Below are positions 10,401 through 23,813 of a DNA stretch of 64,000 nucleotides, one piece after another. Origin of the DNA: Pinus tabuliformis. Lineage: Eukaryota > Streptophyta > Pinopsida > Pinales > Pinaceae. Both the position numbers and the translations under genes were made by a program. How positions within the stretch are numbered: the first letter of the stretch is position 1; each line of letters begins with the position of its first letter. The notes beneath the pieces are model-generated. The model saw nothing but the letters and a program-made list of their open reading frames with translations, had not been told where the DNA came from and searched no databases. The stretch lies in the NCBI GenBank assembly GCA_031772625.1, contig CM062820.1:312779840-312843839 (forward strand). The letters are read 5' to 3'.

Positions 10401-13400
10401 GTATGGGTAAACAAATCAGGAGACGTATTTGTGTGTAAATGAAGTATTAAGTCCCATACTATTAAACAATTATAAAATATCATATGGGTATGTTAAGAGA
10501 GAAGGTGAAGCATTGCATATGAAATCACCCTGAACAGTGTAGGTTATCTGCATGATGAGTACCGGTTTCTAGTTGCAAGACCCTTTTGTTAATTGCAAGA
10601 AAAAACAAGAAGGCAAATTTATGTCTCAATACATAATTAATAAGTTCAATAATCATAAAGATGTCTTAAACTAAAGCTCTAATATGGATTGTTGAAGAAG
10701 GAGATATGCACAAGAAGGGGTAAAGATACTATTGGTAATAAGACTTAAATGCTACATTAGATACAGTTGGGAGGTAGTCACTTGCCTGGTGTAAACTATC
10801 TCCTTGTACATATACTAGATGTTGACCAAGAACCTAGCCGAGAGAGTGAATGTGAAAATACTTGGCAGTAAAAATAAATTTTCAAATCCTAACAAAAGGG
10901 TAATCTTACCTGTGCATGGGAGGAAAGCCAAAAAGTAAAGAGACTCTAGAAACATTGTGAAACCCTCACAAGTGCATTGTATGTTAAAAGAAGATATTAG
11001 AAACCCATCGCAGAATTAGAAAGAATTTTGAGACTTATAATCTAATAAAAAGAGAGGGAATATACACAAAATAAAGTGTATATAGAAATTAAAAAGGGGA
11101 ATAAACCAAATTGAGAACCTCGTAATACGTCAGTGGTGTGTGATTGGTGGGAATGTATAAATATGAGTCAGTGGTGTGTGATTGGTGGGAATGATTGGAA
11201 TCATTTCACCAAATTAAGCATTAGCAACTGATATGGAAGACATCAACAACTGTACGTATAAATAATTCTAATGCAATAATAACTAGTTAGTGTAGATTTC
11301 ATGATTGGTGAAAATAAAGTCTAAACTGATAGGGGAATTAATGAGCTTTTGCACAAACAAGTCTTGTAATAAAGGGAGCCACATAAAGAATGGTTACAAT
11401 AGCAAAGAAATTGGAACATCTATCAACATGTAGGATTGTAACAATCAAGTGATTGAGAACTGTAGAAGAATCAATGGATATAATACATGATCAAGAACTA
11501 GCGAAGTGGAGATAATTTGTGATAAAAATAATGGAAAAATATGAGTCTGAGAGAAGTAATATAATTAGAAATTTTTAGTTGGAAGTAACATGGTAATTGT
11601 ATCTAGGTTATTCACTGACGCTAAATAAATATGAAAACACATCATAATAGTGTTTTTGATATCCATAAAGATATTCACTTTGCGTTGAATATAGTAAGTA
11701 TAAAGTGAGTAATATCAGAGCCAATTTTAAGAATATGAAAAATTACTAGAGAAGGAGTGTAATGTCCCCTAAAACATAAAAAAGTAATCCATATAGCTTT
11801 TTAAATTCATGTATCTTGTAGATGTAGAGGGCTCAAGAATTTTTTAAGTTCTAGACTTGCAATACTGAATCATATAATGATTATCTAAATGGTTTATTTT
11901 ATAAGTGTCTCCCCATTGGGAAGGTTAAGAATGATAGAAAACAAGATGACAAGAGAATTTTGATTGATTGAAATGACAGATAATTGTAATTCTGATATCT
12001 AAATATTTGAGATAAGTGGATACAATAGGATGAACATGGATAGATGCATGTTAAAATTCATTGCCAATTAAGTAGAAATGCAGAAAAGAATATATATATA
12101 TACATATATATAATAAGACCAAGTGATAAAGTTGTAAATTACAACGGGGAAACTCTTAACTAGATCCTTGCTTGTATGATGTTTTTTCTTGAAATTTTGG
12201 AAAATATAAAAAAGAAAACTCGAAAAGGACTATCTATCTATATATATATATATATACATGACATTGGATGTGTATATTAATACTCTAAGTGGTCTATTGT
12301 CCTAATGGGACTTAAAGGATTGACATTGGGTATAGGTATAAACAAAATGATTAGAAACATGCAGATGATTGAGTAAGGTAACTACAGAAATGTGGCATAT
12401 AATTTAAGGAAAAATTGAAGCTGTGATAAAAGAATGTTGGTATTTTACTGGCAGAAACATTACCCATGCCTGTTGACATGGAAAGCACAACATGCCACCA
12501 ACCATTATTGTCCTAGATAAGTACTTAAGGAGATTTAATATGATTTTTATAGACACAAGTGAATTCTAGCCAAATGACTGAATGAATATATACTTACAAA
12601 ATCAATATGCCAAGACAACCACACTAACATGATGTGTTGAGGCAGTTGTCAGGCACAAAAGATGCAAGGGAAGAACCCCATAGTTGGGGTACATGTGACT
12701 CGAGCCACCTTAATCAATAATTTGTAGTATAGAAAGGAATATAAACCCAAGAAGAGAGTTGTGAAAAGTCATAGGTAAGGTGCGTCAGAGTAGTACAATG
12801 GTAAGGTTTGATGATGTAATTTGTTATTTGTGTTGATTGTAAGCATGCATGTATTACTCTACATTGTGCCTTTGAATTTTTATAGAGGTTTCCTTTTGGT
12901 ATTACCTTGTGCTTTTAAACCTCGACGACCTATTGGAAAAAAAAAAATAGAAGGAAAGGGATAAAATAAGGAGAATCCAAGTGAATTATAAAATATTTAT
13001 TAAGAATTCTACGTGAAAATACCGGCGGATAAGTAATGTGGAGAGGACAAGGTCTACTTGAACAAAGGATAAAGATAATATCTGCCGTGAAAATGGTAAG
13101 TTGAAACAATTGTCCTAGAACTTTGGTAATGTTTTGTTGTGGCATATTGGATATCATGGAATTATGATGATGATAGTAAGTTTACTTACTGTGGGGGTGG
13201 TATGATTCCCATGTTGGGGCAAAACCACTGTTTGTTAACATATCACTAGATTTCATATGTCAATTATATTCAAATAATTGGTTGATGGCTGAAGTGAATA
13301 AGATGTGTTTATGTGACATATAAGAAAATAATTATACTAGAGTAACATAATGAGTGTGAGACATTCAGTGCGCACATGAATGCAAAAAGGAAGGAACCCC

Positions 13401-14170
13401 ATAATGGTACACGAAAGAAAATTTGCATGTAACTTACATTAGCAACATGTAATACAACGTGGAAAAGAGGCCAAAACTGAAGGAATGTTTCAAATTGGAC
13501 TTTTAGTGTTGCGTTAAAAGAAAATAGCAAAGCAACCCAAGATGGACATAACTAAATTACTAGGAAAAAATAGAAAGCAATATAGCCATATTGAATATGG
13601 AGAAAAAGGAAGTTATCCTAAACTTTGTGTATGCATGGCTAATGCATATGTAACATTTGAATTAACATAGAAACATAATAGTGCTACCTAGGACGATAAT
13701 GCACTAGTTGTAATCCAACATAAAAAAGGAGCAATAAATGATTTTTGCAATATTACTAGTATGTAAGTAGTGCAAATGGAATTGGCACTTCCATGATCTA
13801 AATTTTACAGTGGAACTACATGATGGGGTCCTTGGCAATTTCTCTAGCCATTGGGTACGTAAAATGATTAATTGAAATTGTTAATGAGCTACAATGATAT
13901 TGGTAACTCTTATTGAGTGTAGGCTGCTAACCCTTACGGGGTTGTGAAGCACACTTATGACCCTTATTGGGTACACATGTAACAATTGATGGCGTCTCTA
14001 GTAGAATTTGAAATCATTATATATATATCTTAAACAATGATTGATGGAAACTAATGACAATTTTGATGGACGTGAATGTAAGTTGAACTAGACGGAGAGT
14101 TCCTGGTCAAACCTATGCTTATTATCATTCAAAGACAAATCATTGTAAGGGATACGTGTAATTTATTCAT
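7440..14170. other. Long gene-free, ORF-poor region, purine-rich on the plus strand
   Basis: No frame longer than about 75 codons resembles a protein. The plus strand is A/G-biased over most of the stretch, as the coding strand of plant retroelements usually is. One phase near 12640-12715 reads, with a stop, like CQAQKMQGKNPIVGV, reminiscent of the zinc-binding linker before a gypsy integrase. A second stretch at about 13370-13420 resembles the same DNA. The region may be a very old, point-mutated retroelement, but I cannot assign it. Short (AT)n runs lie at about 12089-12112 and 12237-12256, and a 25-bp duplication (GTCAGTGGTGTGTGATTGG) at about 11130-11190. Confidence 0.45.
9245..9411 (+). 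mobile_element. Candidate tRNA-derived SINE
   Basis: A GC-richer island in AT-rich sequence. It has a weak A-box-like TGTAGTTGTAGAG (9287-9299), a B-box-like GGGATCGAATGG (about 9318-9329) and an A-run (ACAAAAAAAACT) at the 3' end near 9400. Order and spacing suit a pol III-type SINE, but both boxes are degenerate and the gap is short. Confidence 0.35.
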
Positions 14171-14374
14171 TCATAAATATGGAGTTGATATATAACAATT
14201 AAAAAATATTAATAAATAAAAAAAAAGTTTATTATTCATATTATATATATCTATATATATATATATATATATCTATCTATCTATAAGTTTTATTTGAGGG
14301 ATATTTGTAATTCATTTGTTTTTTAATATGGAGTTAACTTGTAACATTTAAAATATTAATAAAAAGTGTGCATA

Positions 14375-14426
<52 letters not shown>

Positions 14427-14573
14427 GTACTATTTAAAAAAATATTTATGAAAAAATTGATAATTTATAGAGTCTTATAAATATATGTTTTATACTTCCA
14501 AATATGATTGGTGCATGTATTGACATTCAAATGTGTAAAATGTGAACCATAAATAAAATATTTCAGTGTCAAC

Positions 14574-14609
<36 letters not shown>

Positions 14610-14776
14610 TTAATGTGTGGAATGGCAATCATAAATAAAATATTTCATAGTCAACTATGTATATACTATATAAAGAAAAAGAAATATATATATATATATA
14701 TAAAATTATTCCATTAATAGTTTTTTTTTTTGGGGAGATTTTTACTTCATTTTTTAATATGGAGTTGATTTATAAG

Positions 14777-14836
<60 letters not shown>

Positions 14837-15596
14837 ATATGTTAAAAAATAGTCTTCTCGATATATGTTTATCAAACTATGATTAAGATATATCTTAGCA
14901 TTTTAATGTATATAATTTGAATTGGAAATAAAATATTCCAATATCGACTATTTATATACTATATAAAAGAAAGCATATATATATATATATATATATATAA
15001 TTTCAATAATATAAAAAAATTAATATGGAGTTTATAAATATTAATAACAAAAGCTATTGCACTAAGAGGTTCATTCTACAACGTAGTGTGAAAGTGATGT
15101 GTAAGTATGTCCTTGTTCAACTTGAAGTTGACATGTGTCCCTTTTAAAAAGAATAAAATGTTCTCTACATAGAAAAACAATGTCAGTTATAATAAAAAAG
15201 AAAAAAAAAATGTTATATAGAGTTGTCCATATGACCTCATCTATTTCATGTAAAGTAATTAGAAGTAAAAAAAAAATTATGTAAGATTTTCAAAACCTTG
15301 TACTTTTCAAAAATATTTTAACAAGTGATATCAACTTCATATATATTGATGTATAGAAAAAAATGTTAAAAGAAAATATTTTAAAATTGTTATGAATAAA
15401 ATATTTTAATACAAATTAATATCGACTTATACTTCAAAATGTATTAATAACAAAATACTATTTCAATGCCCATATCTTGTAATCTTTATGGAATTCAAAA
15501 ATACAATTTCAATAATGAAAAATTAGAGATTGTTTTTTTTCACTCTAAAATAAGTTTGCATATGAAAAATCAATCCCTCTCGGTGGATCTATACTG
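14170..15596. repeat. AT-rich block with clustered microsatellites and dispersed motif copies
   Basis: Contains (AT)n tracts at about 14246-14275, 14381-14422, 14687-14702, 14779-14827 and 14975-14998, and an (AG)n tract at about 14574-14607. Three copies of the AATAAAATATTTCAxxxTCAACTA motif (about 14551, 14632 and 14926) sit just before these tracts. No gene is visible. Confidence 0.7.
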
Positions 15597-15859
15597 TGTT
15601 AAAATTAAGGAGAGACAAAATATTAGATAAAATCAAGAGGCTCTCCAGGTGAGTCACTTGGAGAATGCCTAAGCACTCAACACTCTTCATTCAATCAAAG
15701 TCTCATACATATAAAATCATACATTAGTTGGGTGGTTTGAACCACTCCCTAAATAATAGGATCTTGGACCTAAATAGAGGATCTCAATCCTAACGTACAA
15801 CAACAAACAACCAAATACATTAATATAGAAAATATTAGATTTCTCCATTGATTTCAACA
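15597..15859 (-). repeat. Copia-type 3' LTR (263 bp) with polypurine tract
   Basis: On the plus strand the segment starts TGTTAAAATT and ends TTTCAACA, giving TGTT...AACA termini. Immediately right of it is CTCCCCCTTAA (minus strand TTAAGGGGGAG), the polypurine tract plus TGTTGA start typical of plant Ty1/copia elements, so the element is on the minus strand. No second copy of this LTR and no clear copia RNase H frame are seen to its right, so the copy is truncated. A 5-bp duplication could not be tested because the other end is missing. Confidence 0.6.
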
Positions 15860-15869
15860 CTCCCCCTTA

Positions 15870-16330
15870 ATGGATAAATTCACCTAAAGTCATATATTTC
15901 CTTCCTTGGCTTAAGACAGACCACTTGATGTGGTTTTTCTTTATCATTAGTGATAGATAAAGCTCCATGGAGTGCAAGCTTACTTGAAGCAATACTTCCA
16001 ATATCAATCATCTGAGTATGAGAATCTTTCCACCCGCACAAGGTTTTATCTGATTCCATGAGCTCCTTATGGATCACCTCATTAAAGTCCATTCTCCTTA
16101 TTATTAAGGATGTATAATATGATTTATTTTGACCCCTGTAGATTACTTTGGAGCTTTGAAATGGAAAATATTGAGTTGATGATTAGCTTTGATAAGAATT
16201 GTTAGTTACATTTAAGGCACCTTTGTTTCCTTTCTGTATCTGTTGTGTTCTTAGTTCTGCTTTTCCCTTGTCATCATCTAGATCTTGAATAATAGGTTCA
16301 TGATTCAAGTTTTTACACATTTATTCATGA
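15870..16330 (-). other. Remnant between the copia LTR and gypsy integrase tail
   Basis: On the minus strand this stretch has a 70-codon frame (16092-15880, MDFNEVIHKELMESDKTL...) that I do not recognise. It is acidic and Lys-rich in places. It could be the end of the gypsy polyprotein or the end of a copia pol; the sequence does not settle which. Confidence 0.3.
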
Positions 16331-19300
16331 ACCACTGGTAGCTCTTCAATTGAATAAACCTCTTCAATTGCATAAACCTGTCGAGCAGATTGTGGCTCAT
16401 GATACTTCTGGTCATAAAAGATACACATAAAATACATTATGAATCTAAAAAGGGATGGTAGTGCTAACTGGTAGGCCATTGACCCGACCTTGGCTACTAT
16501 ATCAAACGACCCACAAAGCTAAGGGGAAAGTTTAGAACAACTCCCCAAGTTTAAGGAACTATTTTTTAGTTGTACTTTAATAAAACATGTTCATATACTT
16601 GAAATTACTTATGTGTCCTCTTTAAATTTTTGTAGCTTTTTTGTTTGTCCCGTGCTGCCTTTAAATTCTATTTGATCCTCTTGACCATTTGTTCCATTCC
16701 ATGTATCATATCTCACCATAGCATAATCCTATCTTCAGGTCGAATCCAACTTAAAGTAAGATGACACTTCCTTCCATACAAAACCTCGAAAGGACTAATC
16801 TTGATTGACAACTAATAACTATTGTTATTTGAAAACTCTACTAAATGTGGATAATCTTTCCACTTTGAGGGTTGATTCATTAGTACTTGTGTAACATGTC
16901 CTCAAGGACCTGATTAAACCTTTCGTGTACCCATATATTTGTGGGTGGTACATAGTACATAAAATTAATTGCATACCCATCAACGCCATCCAAAAACGTG
17001 AGGTGAAATTTGTGTCCCTATTTAATATGATTGTCTTTGGCACACTATGAATTCTAAAAATTTGTTTCATGAATACTTCCGCCACTTGTGCAGCTCTATA
17101 GGTAGACTAAATAGGTATAAAATGGGAAGCTTTAGACAATTTATCTACCGCTACAATAATAGAATCATGTTGCCTTCGTGTCCTCGTTAATCCAATAATA
17201 AAGTCTAAGGAAATTACCTCCCATTTCCACTCTAGTATAGATAGGGGGTTTAGTAATCTAGATGGGTTTTTGTGGTCCACTTTCACTAGATGAAATTACT
17301 AGCATCTTTCTAGGGATTCAGAAACTGCTCTCTTCATTCTAGGCCAGAAAAATTCCTTTTTTAAGAGTAGTGATCATTTTCTGATAACCCGGGTGAGATG
17401 TGTAACATCCCTTGTGGTATTCATCTAATATTAATCTTTTAATTTTATCCACGAACATAAAGTTTGTCCTTGTATATTAACATGATTCCATTTCCATTAA
17501 TTGCATAATCTGGTTGTCTTCTTTGACCAATTTCATCCCTCATATTTTCACGAGTTTGATAATAAAATTGGTCTTATATTTCTACCATTTCGATTTGTTC
17601 AATAAAGTTTGTTTCAATTTTGTTCACTATTACTTCACATAAATGTTTCAAACTTTGACTTAGCGCATTTTCCACCTTGTTTTATTTCCCTTTTTTATGT
17701 TTAATGTTGAAATCATATTCGCTCAGTAAGGCCATCCATCTAGCCTTCCTGGCATTCATGTTGGGTTGGATAAACAAATATTGTAAGTTTATATGATCCA
17801 TAATGAAGTTAAACTTCTTACCAATCAAGTAATGTCTCCACATTTTAAGGGGGTGTATGATTACTACTAAGTGAAGGTCATAAACTACATAATTTCCTTC
17901 ATGCACTTTTAGTTTGTGGGATTCATAAGCCACCACATGCCCTTCCTACATGAGTACACCTCCAAGGACTTCCAAACAAGAGACAATACAAACTAAAAAT
18001 TCCTTATCGAGATCCTTTAGTTTCAACACATGGGCAATAGTAAGTGAATGTTTCAATTTCTCAAAATTTTCTTGACAGTTTTTTGTCCATTCAAATTTTA
18101 CTCATTTCTTCTACAAGAAGGTTATAGGGTATGCGAACATAGAAAATCACTTTATAAATCTATGATAGTAAACAGTGATTCCCATGAATGACCTTACATC
18201 TGCCACATCTTTTAGAAATTGGCCATTCAAGAATGGCATTTACCTTTTTGAGATTCACTATCCCATGTTTAGAGATTACATGCCCTAGATATTGTATCTT
18301 GTCTTGGTAAAATTCACATTTTGGAATTTAGCATATAGTTTAGGTTCACATACGGTCTTTACTGCTATCTCCAAATGTTTCTTATGTTATTCTAGGGTCT
18401 CTCAATATATCGAAATATCTTCTATAAAAACTAATACAAACTTGTCAAAGTATTTGCTAAATACATTGTTCATCAAACAAATGAAGGTAGGAGGTTCATT
18501 CGTGAGTCCGAAAAGTAACACTGTAAATTCATAATGTCCATATTCGATTCAAAAGATTGTCTTGGGTATTTCCTCTTCTTTAATCCTCAGTTGGCGCTAA
18601 CTATATCTGAGATCTATTTTGGAAAACACAATCACCCCCTTTACTTGGTCACACAAATAATCTATTATAGGTAAGGGATACTTATTTTTAGTAGTCAATT
18701 TTTTCAACTGTTGGTAATCAATACACTACCTAAATTCTTCATCCTTTTTCTTGACAAAGAGGACATGTTAACCCCATGGTGACACACTTGGTCTAATGTA
18801 CCCTTTATTTAATAACTCTTGTAAATACATTTTTAATTCCATTAGTTTTGGTACACTCATTCAATAAGGTGCCTTTAATACTGATGTTGCTCTTGGTATT
18901 AGTTCTATAGAAAATTATATTTCCCTCTTAGGAAGTAAACTAGGGATTTCGTAAGGAAACACATCATGATAGTCTTGGACAACTTATACTACGTTTAAGG
19001 ACTTAGCTGCTTTATCTTATGAGTGGTCCTCCACCTAAAAAAAAAAAAAAAAATTGGCATATTTTTCTTGCAACCCTCTTCAATTGAAGTGCAGGTATCT
19101 AACACAAAGAAATGGCCCTAGGTATGCCCCTTATAATTTGGGTTTCTCCATTCCATGAATTTTAGTATTTTCAAACTTTAAATTACAATTTTCTACGACA
19201 TGAGGGCTAACATAGGTCAAGTTAGCACCAAGGTTTATTAATACAGAAACAAATTGGTGAAAAGGAATACCTTTTATCTCCAACATGGTGGATTTATTCT

Positions 19301-21206
19301 TTGTTTGGTGCCCTTCCAAGGCAATATTGATACATGGTATATTTCTAGCCACATTGTTGAGAGTGGAGGCCTCTTGACTGTTTTTTGGTTTTTTCATAAA
19401 TTTGGTGTTATATGGGTAGTTTCATAGTTAAGCATGGGGTTCTATGAAACCCAGACATTTTAGGGTTCCCTATCCCTTTAATGAAATCATTTATTATTGT
19501 TTTCTGCTTATTTAGACATAGTTTGAGTCTAAGTCTGTGTTCTTTTGGTCTAATAGATATTTTTGCTGAAATTCCAACTCTAACCACCTTTACCAAGTTG
19601 CTTGAACTGTCCAAATTTCCCTCCTTTTCCAGCTTGAGCAATTTTTTCCTTCTTCCTATTAAACCAGGATTTCAAATTTTCATTTCTCCACTTGGCCTTT
19701 TGATAGCAAATCCTTTCTTTCCTAATGGATTCATCCATGGTTTTTAGATTATCATACTCTATTAATTCATTCAAAGATAGTGGAAGGCAGTTCATAAAGT
19801 GTTGTACTTTCACTTTTTCCTCTCTTATTTATGGCACATATTGTAAAATATGAGTGAATTTGGTTACTAACTCATCCACTGACACCTGGACAAGTTTTTT
19901 ATCATGAAATTCTTTAGCCTTATCGTTATAATAATGCTTAGTCAAATATTTTTCTTTAAAATGTAACTAGAACTCCTCCATTTGGGTGTGGAGCATAATT
20001 ATCTTCTTGATTGTTCATAGGTTTTTTGTTTCAACCATGGTAGGATCCTAGTCCCTGATGGGGGTGTGTGGGGGGCTTGCCCCCCCACTATTGTTGCTAG
20101 GGGGTCAAGGGGGGTTGGTTGGGGGCAGGTGGATGCAATTATTTGGATCCCCCTGTATGGCGTGGACTCGGAGGAAACACCCTTGAAGCAAAAATTAGAT
20201 GAAAAATTTCCTTGTAAAATATTGTAATTTCATAGTCAATCTAGGTCATTCATTAGGTGGAATATCGGGTAATAGACGTTATGTTAATTTAGGGTTTTTT
20301 TCCCTAGAAGGAAGCCCTCGATTTATATGTGGGAATTGTATTACGGTTGTGTATGATTATTCTGTGCGAGAAAGAGAGAGGAGATTATGTGAGAGTGAAG
20401 AGGAAATTACAACGAATTTATTGTAGATTGTATCTCTTCATTTTGGTGGATAATAAAAAAGGAAGGACTGGCTGTTTCTACGTGGATGTAGCCCAAAATT
20501 TGTGAACCACCTATATCTATGTCTTTCTTGTTTTATTCTTTCCAGTGTTTGTGTTTTCGCAATATTTTATGTGCTCCGTTGCTCTGTTAATTAATTTATA
20601 ACACCTCCCAATTAAACCTTCTAAATTATGAACTATTCCAACTTCTTCCCACCATAGGGAGTATTTTCCTTGCAACTGATAGGTAGCCATCTTTTCTTTT
20701 AACTCTGTAGAGTATTCGTACACTTGAAAGTATATTATGTTTATATTGATCAACCACACTTTTGCCACTTCTTCCATTTCCTCATAAGAAGTTGGGGGTC
20801 TGAACTTTTTGAACTCTCCCTCGAGTTCCATTTTGAGCTTCCTCCCTAATTTTAAATTATTTTTTGATGAACTATGCTCTTCCCCTTCCTTGAACTTTTC
20901 TCCATTACTTTCAACCATCTCCTTAGTAGTCTTTTACTTAGATGTATCCCCTCTATTTTCTTCATCGCTTACTATATTTATAGTCTTGAGATTGCATTTA
21001 TCAGTAAAAATTTTAATAAGTTGCTCTTGTTCAGTGGTAGCTTTTAGTAGTTTCTCATGTTCTGCACAAAGATTCATTAAATCTATCCGCAAATGTTTCA
21101 TCATATTTAATATCTCCTTGGCGGGTACTTGCACTTGTTGACCCAAATGCACATAAATTTCTTCTTCTTCAATGTGAGTACCTCCTTGTGGTTCTCCGAT
21201 ATCCAT
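16330..21206 (-). pseudogene. Decayed Ty3/gypsy gag-pol
   Basis: Fragments appear in gypsy order on the minus strand. Gag (21206-19400) has PPTSYEEMEEVAKVWL and YQLQGKYSLWWEEV, then a Lys-rich tail. Protease (19397-19131) reads VLINLGANLTYVSP, so the catalytic Asp is Asn. RT (about 18900-18200) has [22 protein letters not shown] and FVLVFIEDI, where the first Asp of the DD pair is Glu. RNase H (17936-17682) has YESHKLKVHEGNY and WRHYLIGKKF. Integrase (about 17450-16650) has the HPGYQKM zinc linker and NRDTNFTSRFW. A final domain (about 16600-16330) has VAKVGSMAYQLALPS and KYHEPQSARQVYA, matching a gypsy integrase C-terminus. Frames are broken throughout and gag is interrupted by an LTR-like insertion at about 20030-20590. 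Not functional. Confidence 0.85.
20030..20590 (+). mobile_element. LTR-like insertion (probably a copia-type solo LTR) inside gypsy gag
   Basis: Gag similarity on the minus strand stops near 20600 (after WWEEVGIVHNLEG) and resumes near 19990 (HFKEKYL-like), so about 560 bp were inserted. The insert begins with a G-rich block (several GGGGG runs and a CCCCCCC run at 20055-20130) and carries a GAGAGAGGAGATTATG stretch. It ends with CTACGTGGATGTAGCCCAAA, a GTGAACCACCTATAT word and GTGCTCCGTTGCTC, a combination I associate with plant Ty1/copia LTRs. Exact ends and target duplication could not be fixed by eye. Confidence 0.55.
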
Positions 21207-21310
21207 TCATCCTGTTTAGTTTCTCTTCTTATTCAGTGTAAACACAAACATTTATTTTATTAGCAAAAATTGTGGTAAGCTCAAAGGCTACAATAATGCA
21301 ATATTTTTTC

Positions 21311-21321
21311 CTCTAATACCA
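21311..21321 (-). other. Primer binding site of the decayed gypsy element
   Basis: The minus strand reads TGGTATTAGAG, close to TGGTATCAGAG for initiator-Met tRNA. It is 2 bp inside the LTR end at 21324 and just upstream of the gag ATG at 21206. Confidence 0.7.
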
Positions 21322-21323
21322 TA

Positions 21324-23330
21324 TGTAACATCTCTCCCAATTCTCACCAAAAAAAGATTTTATTAAACTAATAATTTACATAGTGAATCTTTTTTTATAT
21401 ATAAGGTAAATAGTGATAGGATTTTAATCCTTATCTTTCATAATGTACATAATACATCATAACATAAATATCATTAATTGAGCTACCAATCATGCATTAT
21501 CTAACATTTACAACAATTTGATGTTTCTATTTTACACCTATGGAATACCTCCATGGAATACTTCCACATATTTTATATATTTCTTGGCAATTGTATCTAT
21601 TAAATTTTTGGGCACAATTCCAAATTTTGATGTCTCGTGGTCTGAGCTTACCTATTTACTGACTTTTGAGACCATAGAACATCATATATATATATAGATA
21701 AATAATTATAATTACAGGCCTTACACTTCATTTTCTAATCCATATACCCATTAAATTATGAAAATGGCACTCGACCCTTCAATTCCAAAATGGTATATTA
21801 TCAGGGCTTCTTTACCTTCATCAAATTGATTTGCAAGTCACGACTATATATATATATGGGGTGTGTATTCAACTATTCCGGCCAAATAGGTATGTATCAT
21901 GTGGTGATTTTTCATGGTGCAAGGGCCCACGCTACTTACATGGAAACTTAGATAGCTAGTAAGCTCGATGGTGGGGATCACTCTATGGTTTATCAACGGT
22001 GATGGTTTATTGGATTTTAGTTAAGGTAACTGCCTTACCTTGACTCGCTGTCACGGTCTCATTGTTGTTTTATCTAGTTGTGAATTTAGCTCTACAACCT
22101 CATATCGAATCCATCTATAACCAAATGGGTTTCTCCAATTCATGAGAGTGTTACCATCAGATTTTTGGTAGTCTTTACTTGGATTCAACATCCAGAAATT
22201 AAAATGCTCACAAGAAGGCTTATTACATGGACCTCGTTCGACTTCCCTAGTAATTTCTCAAAGTTTTTGTTTCCTCTTTGATATATCAAACTTTCCTTCT
22301 CGCATTATCAGGAATTCACCCACTAATTACTGTTTTGACTGATTGCAGGTAAACCCTCATTTCTTGTCGAGGGTTTTTAGATCATGAAATCTAATTTTTT
22401 GAAGGATTCGACTTGGTTCCAACGTCTCCAGGCGGTTTTCTCGGCATGCTTCTCATGGTAATATTAACTTAGAAACCGTAACCCTAACATTTTAAAGGGT
22501 TTTTCCTTTTTCTTATGTCATATAGTCTTGGATACTAAATGTTCCTCCTCCATGGTAAGGAAATATGGAGTCTCTGCTCTTTTAACCGCAGGTAAAACTA
22601 TTTCAGTTGCCTTTGTGTTTTAACTTCCTTCCCTTATGGTGAATCTATAAGAAAATTAGGAATGGATAATGACCTCACTCACTCTATCTAAGGTTAGTAC
22701 CATTGGTATTTTGTTTCTCAGTTGAGCATTTGCTGGAATGACATCTATAATTTTCTTTATTTAATTCAACCTTGACCGCTACAGGTGCTTATTAAACTTT
22801 ATTCTTGCCAAGAATCTCTTTCCATGGATGGACTTCTAGCTTGTCTGTGGCTAGTATGGGGTTGTATTATTTTTTTTTATTTGAGGATTTCACCTCCTCA
22901 CGAGGATTTATTTCCATACAGTGATTTAATTTTTCCATGCTTGGTCGAGGCCCATATGGTTGCAACTATAATTTTTTCCCTACATTTTTAGGACAGTAAA
23001 TGCATATTGACTGATATTTAAACATGGTGGCTTTGATAAGGATTCTTATCTTGTTTAAAATAAAGTAAGGCTCAAGCCTATATGACCAGGTTTTTGTTTT
23101 TAGAATCTTTTACTCTATGTGGAATAATAAAACAATTGTGTGTTCTTTTTCCATTTTACAAATAACCTATAGCTTTTATAGATTTTAATGGGACTTCCTA
23201 CCCTTAATGATTGTACTTCTTTCTTTTCTTAAGAATATGTATGTATATTTATTTCTCTTAAATGATTTATAGATGTGTTAAATTATTTCTTTTCTTGTTT
23301 TTAGTACCATCAATGCAGATAATATAGTTT
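21324..23330 (-). repeat. 5' LTR and flank of the decayed gypsy element (outer end unknown)
   Basis: The inner end is TGTAACATCTCTCCC on the plus strand, next to the primer site. Outward I see no second boundary or matching LTR copy, so the LTR probably ends somewhere in 22-23 kb. No gene frame is credible; 22785-22991 is open for 68 codons but is not recognisable. Confidence 0.45.
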
Positions 23331-23344
23331 AATAAGTTTGGTAG

Positions 23345-23475
23345 GACTACTTCTTCATCATGTTCAACTTCTCACCCCGATCAGGGGGATAGCACAATAT
23401 TTGAACCCAAGACTTCTGGTTCAATGAGACTTCATTTCCACATAAATTTCCAATTGAGCTACCCCAAGTGGAATC
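23345..23475 (-). mobile_element. tRNA-derived SINE
   Basis: On the minus strand there is a perfect A-box-like TAGCTCAATTGG (23461-23450) and a B box GGGTTCAAAT (23408-23399) 41 nt downstream, close to normal tRNA promoter spacing. The sequence between and after them is GC-richer than the flanks. This pol III promoter layout defines plant tRNA-related SINEs. It is not a tRNA gene, because no acceptor stem or anticodon arm pairs. Confidence 0.65.
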
Positions 23476-23813
23476 TTGTAATGGGGGACTACTTCTAGTT
23501 CTTTGAGCCCTATCTTTATTTGTCATGGAATGTCTCTTCTATAACCTTCAAAGAAGACTATTATTCTTATTCTATGACCTTCAAAGAAGACTGTTATTCT
23601 TAATAGGCCTGCAACAATTAACATGGTTATAATATCTATTTACCTTTCCTGCCTTAATGATATAGTACACATTTACAAATCTTTTATTCCACCACCTTTA
23701 GGTAGACAACTTCTAGTACTACTTGTATTCATACATTGTTATCTTGTCGTTTTATTTTACCCCGTCTTCTATTTTGTTCACCTTATTCCCACTCACGAGG
23801 TTCTAAGGGGAAT

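Noticed and set aside
23399..23461. tRNA gene
   Set aside because: A and B boxes are present, but no acceptor or anticodon stems pair; it is a SINE.
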